Positions 1 through 7,992 of a stretch of DNA of 52,543 nt are shown in pieces. Position numbers and translations under genes: made by a program. The stretch comes from an uncultured Bacteroidaceae bacterium. GTDB lineage: Bacteria > Bacteroidota > Bacteroidia > Bacteroidales > Bacteroidaceae. The notes below the pieces were generated by a model. That model was not told the origin of the DNA and made no database searches. It was given only the letters and a program-made list of their open reading frames with translations. Location: assembly GCA_905236985.1 (NCBI GenBank), contig CAJORF010000060.1, forward strand, positions 1 to 52,543, written 5' to 3'. Numbering within the stretch: the stretch's first letter is position 1; every line of letters begins with the position of its first letter.

Positions 1-9
1 CTTTGCGTG

Positions 10-42
10 CAAAGGTACTAACAAATGACGAGATATAAGCAA
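10..42 (-). promoter_or_regulatory. Leftward promoter for a gene outside the window
   Basis: On the minus strand positions 17 to 10 read TACCTTTG, a perfect Bacteroidota -7 box. A partial -33 element (TTG at 42-40) lies 22 nt upstream. It would drive a gene to the left of the window, divergent from the Big2 gene at 112. Confidence 0.5.
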
Positions 43-104
43 TTAAACTAATTTTTCAACACAGGGTTTTGCAAGTGACCCCAAAAACTATTTAACTCTT
101 TCAG

Positions 105-128
105 GCTACGATTGTGCTTGATCGTAGC
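105..128 (+). repeat. Hairpin overlapping the start of the Big2 gene
   Basis: GCTACGAT (105-112) pairs perfectly with ATCGTAGC (121-128) around an 8-nt loop. The hairpin covers the TTG taken as the start codon of the Big2 gene. Read on the plus strand it matches the hairpin at 4560-4582 read on the minus strand at 17 of 23 positions. All differences are transitions, and at least one stem pair is changed compensatorily, so the two look homologous and inverted. Function unknown. Confidence 0.55.
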
Positions 129-3100
129 GGTAATGATGATATGCGCCGGAGGACAGGCGTGGGGAGATGACATTATTAATGAAAATTTTAATAGTGGGGC
201 ATCAACTCCTAGTGGTTGGACATTAGCGGCTGATGATGGATATGCAGCAATAGATTCCCCATCCAATTATTCAGGGAGTGGTTATGGCGTTCATTTAGGT
301 TCAGGATCAACAATGAAAGGCTATATTGAAACCCCTGCTCTTTCATCACTATCCGGGAATGCAACTCTTACCTTTTATGCTAAGACAAATTCTGCACAAA
401 CCCTTCTAGTCAGCATATCAGGTGGAGGTTCTCTTTCTGTATCATCTGTAAGTGTAACAACATCTTGGACACAATTTAGTGTGGATATTACAGGTGGCAC
501 CTCCACATCTAAAATTAAATTATCTAAAAATGGAAGCGATAAGAAATATATCTACATAGATGATATTGTTATAGCACCTTCTGATCCAGTTGCCAACATC
601 AGCATGACCACCACTGATGTAGATTTGAAAGTAGGTGATACATATAATGAGCGTACAGCATCCTCATCTACCACTGGAGCAACCATTGCATACTCTTCTT
701 CTGCAACAGGTGTAGCAACCGTCAATTCATCTACGGGCGAAGTCTCTGCTGTTAGCGAAGGCACTGCAACCATCACCGCTACAGCTTCAGCAGAAGGCTA
801 TTCGAATGCAACAGCCAGCTACAAGGTTTATGTAACAAGGAATACCACCGACATCAGCATGACCACAACGGATATGGCATTATTTGTCGGACAAACAGAG
901 ACGCGCGCTGCCTCTTCAGAAACCACTGGTGCCACTATTACATATTCATCCAGCAATACAAGTATTGCCACAGTTAGTGGAGCTGGCTTAGTGACGGCTG
1001 TTTCAGCAGGTACAGCAAACATAACTGCTACAGCTACACCCGCCAATACCAATTCACATACGACAGAAAGCAAAACCTACAAGGTAACCGTCTCAAAATA
1101 CACCACAAGCATCAATCTTAGCGAAGATGCGATGACTCTGGAGCTGAAGAATGGAGCCGCATCTGCTCTGACGACGACCGTGAACGTTACAGAGACCTCT
1201 GGCACAATTACTCCTTCCATTACTTGGACATCAAGCGACGAAACGGTGGCGACTGTAGCAGCAGGTGTTGTGACACCTCTGAAAGTCGGTACGACAACAA
1301 TTACAGCCGCCTATGCCGGTGACGGAACCTACGTCAGCTCAAGCGCCACTTGCGCAGTTACAGTTGAAGACAACCGCACAGCAGTCAATATCGAAAGTTT
1401 CTCTGCAACGACCAATCCTATCGTAAAGACAAATAACACTGCAACAGCTGTCACCAACAATCAGGCAGGCTGGACGGAAGCCTATACTTATACATCCAGC
1501 GATGAAACCGTGGCGACAATTGCTGCCGATGGAACTATCTCTGCTTTGAAAAAAGGCACCACCACCATCACGGCAACCCTGAACGTATCGGCCAGCGATC
1601 AGACCTACAAGGCAGGCAGCACAACAAGCAAGAGCTTCACACTCACAGTTACCAATCCCTTCCATACCGTCACCTATTCCATCAACGACAATACGAGTGT
1701 AACGGAAGACTTTGAGGAAGGAGCTACCATCACCTTCCCTGATGATCCCGCAGACATCAATGGTTTCACCTTTAGGGGATGGACGGCATCCACCATTAGC
1801 GGAACAACCGATGAAGAACCCACATTCGTAACATCTGCAACTATGAGCACAAGCCCTATCACCTATTATGCTGTGTTTGCAGAAATAGTGACACCAGAAA
1901 CTGAAGAAAGCATAACCAAGAGCATCACCACAAGTACAACTAATATTCCCACATCTTACGGTTCCGCTAATACTTTTACAGAATATACTTTTGAAGGCAT
2001 CAAATTTAAGGTTCAACAAATGTACGTAAACGGCGATAAGCTTCAATGGCGTTCTGGAACAGACGGTAATGGTGCCGGTACGATTTATAATACCGAAGCC
2101 TTGAGTAAAATTCAGAGTGTCGTTCTGACCTATAATGGAGATAACTATAAGAACTTTACATTGAAAGTTGGTGATTCTGAAAATCCAACTTCTGGAACAT
2201 CCATTACACCTACGGTCTCTCAGGAAAACACAAATGTTTACACCTATGATTGTTCTACCTATAATAAAAATTATTTCGTTTTGCAAAATGGTCAGTACGC
2301 AGGATATCTGGCCTCTATTGCAATCACTTACCTAAACGGCACCCCTGCCACCTATTCTAGCTACTGCACTTCTGTCCCCACTCTCCCGAAACCCGAAATG
2401 ACAATGTCAGATGTCGTTATGACTTGGGGTGAGACAGGTAAGGCTGTATCTGCCACAGCAACAGTAAATGACGAGCCGTTTGAAGGTACTATCACTTATT
2501 CCTGTGACGACGATAACCTGGCCATAAATTCATCTACAGGTGCTATCACCTGTAATGAGCCTGGCACATATACTATTACCGCTTCTATCGCGGCATCAGG
2601 CAGCAACCGTGCCGCCGAAACTACTTGTACAGTTACTGTGAACAAGAAGGATATCAGTCTCAACTTTGCTAATGCCATCGTGAGGAAGGTCGTTGCTGAT
2701 GAGACCTATACACAGACGGTTACCGTAGATCCTGATGCATACGATGGAACCATCACTTACGCCAAGACTTCTGGAACAAATACAGGAGCAACAGTGAACG
2801 CTTCAACTGCAGAGGTCGCTTTTACAAACACAGGAAACGTAGTTGTGACAGCCACAGCACCCGCCACCACATACTACAATGGAACAACAGCATCCTACGA
2901 ACTGCGTATTCAGACGACACCTACAATTACAGTCTCTGACCAAACGATTGCCTACGGCACGACATATATAATACCGGCTATCACAGGTGGCGATGTAACG
3001 ATTACTCCAACCAATACCGCTATCGCCACCATAGTTGGACAAGTTGTAACTGGTATTGCCGTGGGTACAACGACTATCACTGTAGCTACAGCAGAAAGTG

Positions 3101-4257
3101 ACACTTATACCGCAGGCGAAGAAACCTTCACTCTGACTGTCACGACACCGACCGGAGCAAGCGAGAAACCAAGTGCAGATCCGATTGTTGTATTCTATGA
3201 GAGTTTCGATGATGGTGATTTATCCGGTGGTAATGATAACAAATGGAATGATATAAGCGGGCAATCCAAAGACCCGTTAACCGATAATACATCTTGGACT
3301 TTTGTAAAAGGATATGCAGCGGATGAATGTGCAAGATTTGGCACAAGTAGTGCTAAAGGTTCAGCCCAAACACCATCAATAACTTTAGAAGATGGCATAA
3401 CATATACTTTAACCTTCAAGGCTGGTGCCTGGAATGGAAGCAGTGAATCTACAACTCTCAGATTGTCTGCTACTAATGCCACATTAAAGAATGATGCTGG
3501 CGATGCAGCATTAACCTCGGTCACCATAACCAAAGGATCTTGGACTACATACACTGCCACTGTCACAGGTAATTCAAATGCAGCTAAGATTAAGTTTGAA
3601 AGCAATGCAACGTCTAACTCTCGCTTCTTCCTTGACGAAGTGAGGATTACCAAGCCTGTAACACCTATCACCTCCACCACCGTCACCACCACAGGCGGCC
3701 TTGCCACCTACTGCTACCAGTATCCTCTCAACCTGAGCAGTATTGAGGGTGCCAAGGCATATAAGGTGACAGAAGTGGATTTGGAAGAAGGTAAGGTGAT
3801 GATGGAGCAGATTACAGGTAACGTCAAAGGCGGCGTGCCCTTCATCCTTAGAAGTAACAATGGTTCGGACGACGACTTCGCTATTGCACTTGCCGACGAG
3901 TCAGAGACTGTTCCAGCAAGCAACCTGCTGATTGGCACATTGGCTCCCACCTTCGTGGCTCAGACCTCCGGCGACTACACCAACTTCGCTTACAGCAAGA
4001 GCAACGGTTGCTTCGTGAAGCTTGGCGCAGCCGGCAACACCGTTCCTGCCAACCGTGCTTATCTGCCCATTAACCTAAACGGCAGCAATGATGTCAAGAG
4101 CTTTGCCATCTCGTTTGAAGATGTTGATGGTATCACTGAGACTCAAGCTATTAACACAGCCAACGACGATGTTATCTACAATATGGCTGGTCAGCGTCTG
4201 AGCAAGCCTCAACGCGGTGTGAACATCATCAATGGCAAAAAAGTTCTCATCAAATAA
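112..4257 (+). CDS. Giant secreted Big2/Ig-like surface protein with C-terminal sorting motif
   Basis: A 1381-residue secreted modular protein, probably a surface adhesin or glycan-binding scaffold. Residues 1-18 form a signal-peptide-like stretch (LIVAVMMICAGGQAWG). Residues 20-160 look like a jelly-roll carbohydrate-binding module. Residues 165-520 hold four Big2-type Ig repeats marked by ATVNSSTGEVSAVSEGTATI-like segments. About 523-593 is an InlB-type B repeat (GFTFRGWTA). Another unknown module follows, then further Ig-like repeats. Residues 1023-1177 are a second jelly roll (YESFDDGD ... FFLDEVRIT). The tail (YNMAGQRL ... GVNIINGKKVLIK) resembles type IX sorting domains. No catalytic motif was seen. 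The start is doubtful: the frame is open back to a stop at 76-78 with no ATG before 133; TTG at 112 keeps most of the signal peptide. A small protein gene follows 67 nt downstream. Confidence 0.8.
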   Translation: MCLIVAVMMICAGGQAWGDDIINENFNSGASTPSGWTLAADDGYAAIDSPSNYSGSGYGVHLGSGSTMKGYIETPALSSLSGNATLTFYAKTNSAQTLLVSISGGGSLSVSSVSVTTSWTQFSVDITGGTSTSKIKLSKNGSDKKYIYIDDIVIAPSDPVANISMTTTDVDLKVGDTYNERTASSSTTGATIAYSSSATGVATVNSSTGEVSAVSEGTATITATASAEGYSNATASYKVYVTRNTTDISMTTTDMALFVGQTETRAASSETTGATITYSSSNTSIATVSGAGLVTAVSAGTANITATATPANTNSHTTESKTYKVTVSKYTTSINLSEDAMTLELKNGAASALTTTVNVTETSGTITPSITWTSSDETVATVAAGVVTPLKVGTTTITAAYAGDGTYVSSSATCAVTVEDNRTAVNIESFSATTNPIVKTNNTATAVTNNQAGWTEAYTYTSSDETVATIAADGTISALKKGTTTITATLNVSASDQTYKAGSTTSKSFTLTVTNPFHTVTYSINDNTSVTEDFEEGATITFPDDPADINGFTFRGWTASTISGTTDEEPTFVTSATMSTSPITYYAVFAEIVTPETEESITKSITTSTTNIPTSYGSANTFTEYTFEGIKFKVQQMYVNGDKLQWRSGTDGNGAGTIYNTEALSKIQSVVLTYNGDNYKNFTLKVGDSENPTSGTSITPTVSQENTNVYTYDCSTYNKNYFVLQNGQYAGYLASIAITYLNGTPATYSSYCTSVPTLPKPEMTMSDVVMTWGETGKAVSATATVNDEPFEGTITYSCDDDNLAINSSTGAITCNEPGTYTITASIAASGSNRAAETTCTVTVNKKDISLNFANAIVRKVVADETYTQTVTVDPDAYDGTITYAKTSGTNTGATVNASTAEVAFTNTGNVVVTATAPATTYYNGTTASYELRIQTTPTITVSDQTIAYGTTYIIPAITGGDVTITPTNTAIATIVGQVVTGIAVGTTTITVATAESDTYTAGEETFTLTVTTPTGASEKPSADPIVVFYESFDDGDLSGGNDNKWNDISGQSKDPLTDNTSWTFVKGYAADECARFGTSSAKGSAQTPSITLEDGITYTLTFKAGAWNGSSESTTLRLSATNATLKNDAGDAALTSVTITKGSWTTYTATVTGNSNAAKIKFESNATSNSRFFLDEVRITKPVTPITSTTVTTTGGLATYCYQYPLNLSSIEGAKAYKVTEVDLEEGKVMMEQITGNVKGGVPFILRSNNGSDDDFAIALADESETVPASNLLIGTLAPTFVAQTSGDYTNFAYSKSNGCFVKLGAAGNTVPANRAYLPINLNGSNDVKSFAISFEDVDGITETQAINTANDDVIYNMAGQRLSKPQRGVNIINGKKVLIK

Positions 4258-4324
4258 ATATTTATGATTAATTCATGAGTCAATTTATGGCTAATTTTAG
4301 TAACTTATAACAAATTCAATAATT

Positions 4325-4498
4325 ATGAAAAAGACATATATCAATCCTGAACTTTTTTGTGTCCGTATTGGGGTCTCCTCCATTGTTGCAGAGTCCACTC
4401 CTATTGATCCTACCAAGACAATTGAGGATAATAATGACATTGGTGTCAAGTCCAACACTCCCTCTTACAACGTCTGGGACGACGACTGGAGCCGATAA
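4325..4498 (+). CDS. Small 57-residue protein beginning MKKTYINPEL
   Basis: An ORF with ATG start and TAA stop encoding 57 residues. It begins MKKTYINPELFCVRIGVSS and ends in an acidic aromatic tail (YNVWDDDWSR). There is no convincing signal peptide and no membrane helix. From memory, similar small proteins (a MKKxYxxPE start, short hydrophobic centre, Asp/Trp-rich end) are common next to large exported proteins in Prevotella and Bacteroides and have no known function. It lies 67 nt after the Big2 gene on the same strand and is probably cotranscribed. A hairpin follows. It could be a small partner or chaperone of the giant protein, a secreted peptide, or a precursor peptide; the sequence does not decide. 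Confidence 0.7.
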   Translation: MKKTYINPELFCVRIGVSSIVAESTPIDPTKTIEDNNDIGVKSNTPSYNVWDDDWSR

Positions 4499-4553
4499 GG
4501 GCACATTAACACATTAACAGGTAAACAGGTAATCAGACCTATATAATTTTTCT

Positions 4554-4589
4554 ACAGCAGCTACAATCAAATGCGATTGTAGCTGCTGT
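4554..4589. terminator. 15-bp perfect hairpin between convergent genes
   Basis: ACAGCAGCTACAATC (4554-4568) pairs perfectly with GATTGTAGCTGCTGT (4575-4589) around loop AAATGC. It lies between the small protein gene and the 3' end of purN, so it may terminate both, although neither side has a clean T-run. It resembles the hairpin at 105-128 in inverted orientation. Confidence 0.55.
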
Positions 4590-4646
4590 CGTTATGACAC
4601 GGCCTGTCATCAGCCGCGATATGACTCATGCATACGTAGAACTTTC

Positions 4647-5216
4647 CTACAACTGCTGTAAGACGGTGTGGAGGACTGGGGGGAAGTGTTGCATTTCGAG
4701 GATATGGACCTTGTCGGCGATGGTATCGGGGGTATCATCGGGGCTGACAGGGGTACTGAACTGGGCGATGATCTCGCCGCCGTCGCAGACGGGGCTGACA
4801 TAGTGGATGGTGATGCCCGTCTCGGTGTCGCCAGCCGCCTTGACGGCCTCATGGACATGGTGGCCCCACATCCCCTTCCCACCATGCTTGGGTAGCAGGG
4901 CCGGATGGATGTTGACGATGCGACGAGGGAAGGCATCGATGAGGAAGTCAGGTATCATGGGCAGGAAGCCTGCGAGGACGATGAAGTCGATGTGGAACTC
5001 CTGCAAGAGAGGCAGGATGATGTCGGGGTCGTTGAGCTGCGACTTGGGAACCACGGCAGCGGGAACGGCCAAACGCCGCGCACGTTCGAGGGCGAAAGCG
5101 TCAGCACGGTTGCTCACGACGAGTGCCGTGCTGACGTCCTCGCTGCCGCGAAAATACTGTATGATGTTCTCACAATTGGTGCCGCTGCCCGACACGAAAA
5201 TAGCGATGGTTATCAA
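4647..5216 (-). CDS. purN: Phosphoribosylglycinamide formyltransferase (GART)
   Basis: A cytosolic purine biosynthesis enzyme that moves a formyl group from 10-formyl-tetrahydrofolate to glycinamide ribonucleotide. At 189 residues it has the normal PurN length. The N-terminus (IAIFVSGSGTN) is the substrate phosphate loop. The catalytic region is visible as NIHPALLPKHGGKGMWG, followed by DTETGITIHYVSPVCDGG with the catalytic Asp. It sits 24 nt downstream of the transporter gene on the same strand and is probably cotranscribed with it; no separate promoter was seen. Formyl chemistry is shared with Fmt elsewhere in the window, but the two genes are unlinked. Confidence 0.97.
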   Translation of the reverse strand: MITIAIFVSGSGTNCENIIQYFRGSEDVSTALVVSNRADAFALERARRLAVPAAVVPKSQLNDPDIILPLLQEFHIDFIVLAGFLPMIPDFLIDAFPRRIVNIHPALLPKHGGKGMWGHHVHEAVKAAGDTETGITIHYVSPVCDGGEIIAQFSTPVSPDDTPDTIADKVHILEMQHFPPVLHTVLQQL

Positions 5217-5240
5217 AGTGAAAGAGTGAAAAGTGAATAA

Positions 5241-6776
5241 TTAGGCTACTTTTTCGAGGCGCTTCATCATGGCAAACATGAAGAGGGCGCTAAGGAGGCA
5301 GAGGGTAACGAAGATCGTCCAGACAACCCACAAGGGAAGCGGTCCCCAAAGGTAACCACCAACACCTACAAGTTTGTTACCGATAGCCGTGGCCACGAAC
5401 CAGCCTCCCATCATCAGACCCTTGTACTTCGGAGGAGCAACCTTTGAGACAAAGCTGATACCCATCGGAGAAAGCAGTAATTCACCGAAGGTGAGGATGA
5501 GATATGTGGTGATGAGGAGGTTTGGCGTAACATCCGCCACATGCATTCCCACTGTGTTTCCTGCAGCATCAACTGTCGTCTGTGGCATCGGTAAGCCATA
5601 AGAGAAGATGGCCATCAGAACGAAAGCCGATGCAGCGACCAACATTCCGTAGGCAATCTTGCGCGGTGCCGAGGGTTCTTTTCCTTTAGAAGCCAAATAG
5701 CTAAAGAGCGCCATTGAGACAGGGGTCAGTGCCACCACATAGAAGGGATTGAACTGCTGGAAGATGGGAGCACTGATGGCAACCGTTCCCGTAGCCTGCG
5801 TATATTGATATCCTAGGAAACAGCAAGCAGCAGCTATAACGATGGCTGCAATACCCTTACCTTTAGCTGTCTTCGACTGGAAGAAGGAGAACAGGCCATA
5901 GACGATAAAGATGATGGCCACAAGATTCCATACATTAAAAGCCATTCCCTGAATGCCAGAGGAGGACTGAGCAGTAAACTCGTCAGCAAAATAGGTGAGG
6001 GAAAGTCCGTTCTGATGGAATGCCATCCAGAAGAAGATAACGACAGCGAAAACAAGGCACAAAGCGACTACACGTTGCTTTGTCTCTTCAGCAGACAGTT
6101 CCTCAACAGGAGCTGCAGCAGCCCCGTCTTTAGCAGCAGCCTTTCCACCCTCTGTGTGGCGGAACGTGCTACGGAACGCATAGTAGATAGCTATTGAAAG
6201 GATCAATGAGGCACAAGCTACAGCGAAGGAAAAATGATAGGCATCGTTGCTTGAATAGCCCAGAGCTGTTTCGGCATACTCTTTGATCTTAATGGCTGCC
6301 GTCGGGGCAAAAAGAGCGCCGATATTGATGGCCATATAGAACAGCGAGAAGCCTGAGTCTCTGCGATTGGCGAAGCGCGGATCATCATAGAGATTGCCGA
6401 CCATGACCTGTAGGTTACCCTTGAACAGACCTGTGCCCAAGCCAATGAGGACCAAAGCAGCAAGCATAACGATGAGTGCCAATGTGTCTCCACCAAGCGG
6501 AATGCTCAGTAACAAATAACCCACAAACATAATAAGGATACCCGTTGTGACCATGCGTCCATAGCCAAACCGATCTGCAAGCCATCCGCCCACGATGGGG
6601 AGGAAATAAACTAACATCAAGAAGTCGCTATAAATCTCGCCTGCCCAGGAGGCATCAAGACTATAGTTGGCGCGAAGGAACAGCGCGAAGACTGCGAGCA
6701 TAGTGTAGTAGCCAAAACGCTCGCCTGTGTTGGCCAGGGCTAAAGCCCAGAGCCCTTTTGGTTGATTCTCAAACAT
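5241..6776 (-). CDS. POT/PTR2-family peptide transporter (MFS)
   Basis: A 511-residue inner-membrane transporter, predicted to import di- or tripeptides. Hydrophobic segments occur along the whole length, consistent with 12-14 helices. The family signature FYMAINIGALFAP (PTR2 motif) is present, as is the helix-1 region NTGERFGYY. In classical proton-coupled POTs this region reads ExxERFxYY. Here the first Glu is replaced by Asn, so coupling may differ, although this may be usual in the Bacteroidota branch. The ATG at 6776 gives an N-terminus close to other members (MFENQPKGLWALALANTGER). A TATCTTTG -7 box lies about 70 nt upstream. With the neighbouring asparaginase and purN it suggests use of peptides and amino acids, but operon membership is unproven. 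Confidence 0.9.
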   Translation of the reverse strand: MFENQPKGLWALALANTGERFGYYTMLAVFALFLRANYSLDASWAGEIYSDFLMLVYFLPIVGGWLADRFGYGRMVTTGILIMFVGYLLLSIPLGGDTLALIVMLAALVLIGLGTGLFKGNLQVMVGNLYDDPRFANRRDSGFSLFYMAINIGALFAPTAAIKIKEYAETALGYSSNDAYHFSFAVACASLILSIAIYYAFRSTFRHTEGGKAAAKDGAAAAPVEELSAEETKQRVVALCLVFAVVIFFWMAFHQNGLSLTYFADEFTAQSSSGIQGMAFNVWNLVAIIFIVYGLFSFFQSKTAKGKGIAAIVIAAACCFLGYQYTQATGTVAISAPIFQQFNPFYVVALTPVSMALFSYLASKGKEPSAPRKIAYGMLVAASAFVLMAIFSYGLPMPQTTVDAAGNTVGMHVADVTPNLLITTYLILTFGELLLSPMGISFVSKVAPPKYKGLMMGGWFVATAIGNKLVGVGGYLWGPLPLWVVWTIFVTLCLLSALFMFAMMKRLEKVA

Positions 6777-6843
6777 GATTTTAATTGACGATTTACGATT
6801 TATTTATTGATGGTTTATGATCGATTTTGCCACTTTTTGCGCA

Positions 6844-6851
6844 CAAAGATA
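6844..6851 (-). promoter_or_regulatory. -7 box upstream of the POT transporter gene
   Basis: The minus strand reads TATCTTTG, matching the Bacteroidota TAnnTTTG element, in the gap between the asparaginase and transporter genes. No clear TTTG was found at the expected -33 distance. Confidence 0.5.
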
Positions 6852-6923
6852 CAGAATTAATGGTGAATGTGCGCATTTTCAAGGGATTTTATGCAGTAGA
6901 GGCTTAAAAAAGGTGAAAAAAGG

Positions 6924-7967
6924 CTATTCTTGAAAGGGTGGAGGAGTAATCTCGCCGCAGAGGGGACGGATCATGTGATCGCGGATGAAAGAGGAGTCGG
7001 TGGTATGACCAAGCAGGTGCATGAGTTTGGCAACAGCGCACTCAACAGTGCCGTCGTAGCCACTGATGATGCCCGCGTTTTTGAGGAGAAAGCCGCCGCT
7101 GTAGCGTGCCATCTGGACGGGTCCTGCGGCGCATTGGGTGATGTTGATGATGGTGATGCCTCGTGCCGTAGCCTCAGTGAGTGCTTCCATGAGCCAAGGC
7201 TGCTGTGGGGCGTTGCCACTGCCGTAGGTGCGCATGACGATGGCACGCAAACGAGGTGTAGCGAGCAGGTGACGCACCGTATCTTCTTCGATACCAGGGA
7301 AGAGGGTAAAGACGATAACGCCTGTGTCCATCACATAGTGAGGCTTCATGGGGCGGTCGTAGTCGGGGCGCAGGATGAGGTCATCGTGATAGACGATATT
7401 CACGCCCGCATCGGCCAGATGAGGGCAGTTGAACGAGTCGAAGGCATTGAATCCCTCGCTATTAATCTTGGTGCTGCGATTGCCGCGCAGGAGCTTACCG
7501 CTGAAATAGATGCAGACCTCTGGCACACGCGGATGGCCGTCGGCATCGTGAGCTGCAGCGATCTCGATGCTGGTGATGAGGTTCTCGCGTCCGTCGGTAC
7601 GCAGCTGTTGGATGGGCAGCTGGGAGCCCGTGAGGATGACGGGCTTTGTCAGGTTCTCGAGCATGAACGAGAGCGCTGAAGCAGTGAAGGCCATCGTGTC
7701 AGTGCCATGCAGGATGACGAAACCGTCGTAGCGGTCGTAGCTGTCCGCGATCATGTGAACGAGCTGCGCCCACAGCTTCGGATTCATGTCGCTGCTGTCG
7801 ATGGGCTGTGGGAACTGGTGGACATCGACGGCAACAGGAATGGCTGCCAACTCAGGCATACGGTCGATGAGATAGTTGAAGTCCAACGGTTCCAGAGCAC
7901 CCGTGGCAGGGTTACGCCCCATACCGATGGTGCCACCAGTGTAGATGAGAAGGACGCGTGAGGGCAT
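6924..7967 (-). CDS. ansA: Type I (cytosolic) L-asparaginase
   Basis: Hydrolyses asparagine to aspartate and ammonia. The 347-residue protein starts MPSRVLLIYTGGTIGM. The first catalytic Thr lies in TGGTIG, and the second site is in VILHGTDTMAFTASALSFM, with Thr and Asp of the TDT triplet. Its size and the lack of a signal peptide fit the cytosolic AnsA type rather than the periplasmic type II enzyme. The frame stays open far upstream, but that part lies inside the preceding gene and is low-complexity Ser/Pro shadow sequence, so the ATG at 7967 is chosen. It lies 25 nt after the large secreted protein gene on the same strand. Confidence 0.96.
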   Translation of the reverse strand: MPSRVLLIYTGGTIGMGRNPATGALEPLDFNYLIDRMPELAAIPVAVDVHQFPQPIDSSDMNPKLWAQLVHMIADSYDRYDGFVILHGTDTMAFTASALSFMLENLTKPVILTGSQLPIQQLRTDGRENLITSIEIAAAHDADGHPRVPEVCIYFSGKLLRGNRSTKINSEGFNAFDSFNCPHLADAGVNIVYHDDLILRPDYDRPMKPHYVMDTGVIVFTLFPGIEEDTVRHLLATPRLRAIVMRTYGSGNAPQQPWLMEALTEATARGITIINITQCAAGPVQMARYSGGFLLKNAGIISGYDGTVECAVAKLMHLLGHTTDSSFIRDHMIRPLCGEITPPPFQE

Positions 7968-7992
7968 GAAAGAAGGAAGAAAAATGTAGAAA

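Noticed and set aside
1339-2286. A 315-codon minus-strand frame inside the Big2 gene
   Set aside because: Cys/Ile-rich translation without domain features, antisense to Ig repeats.
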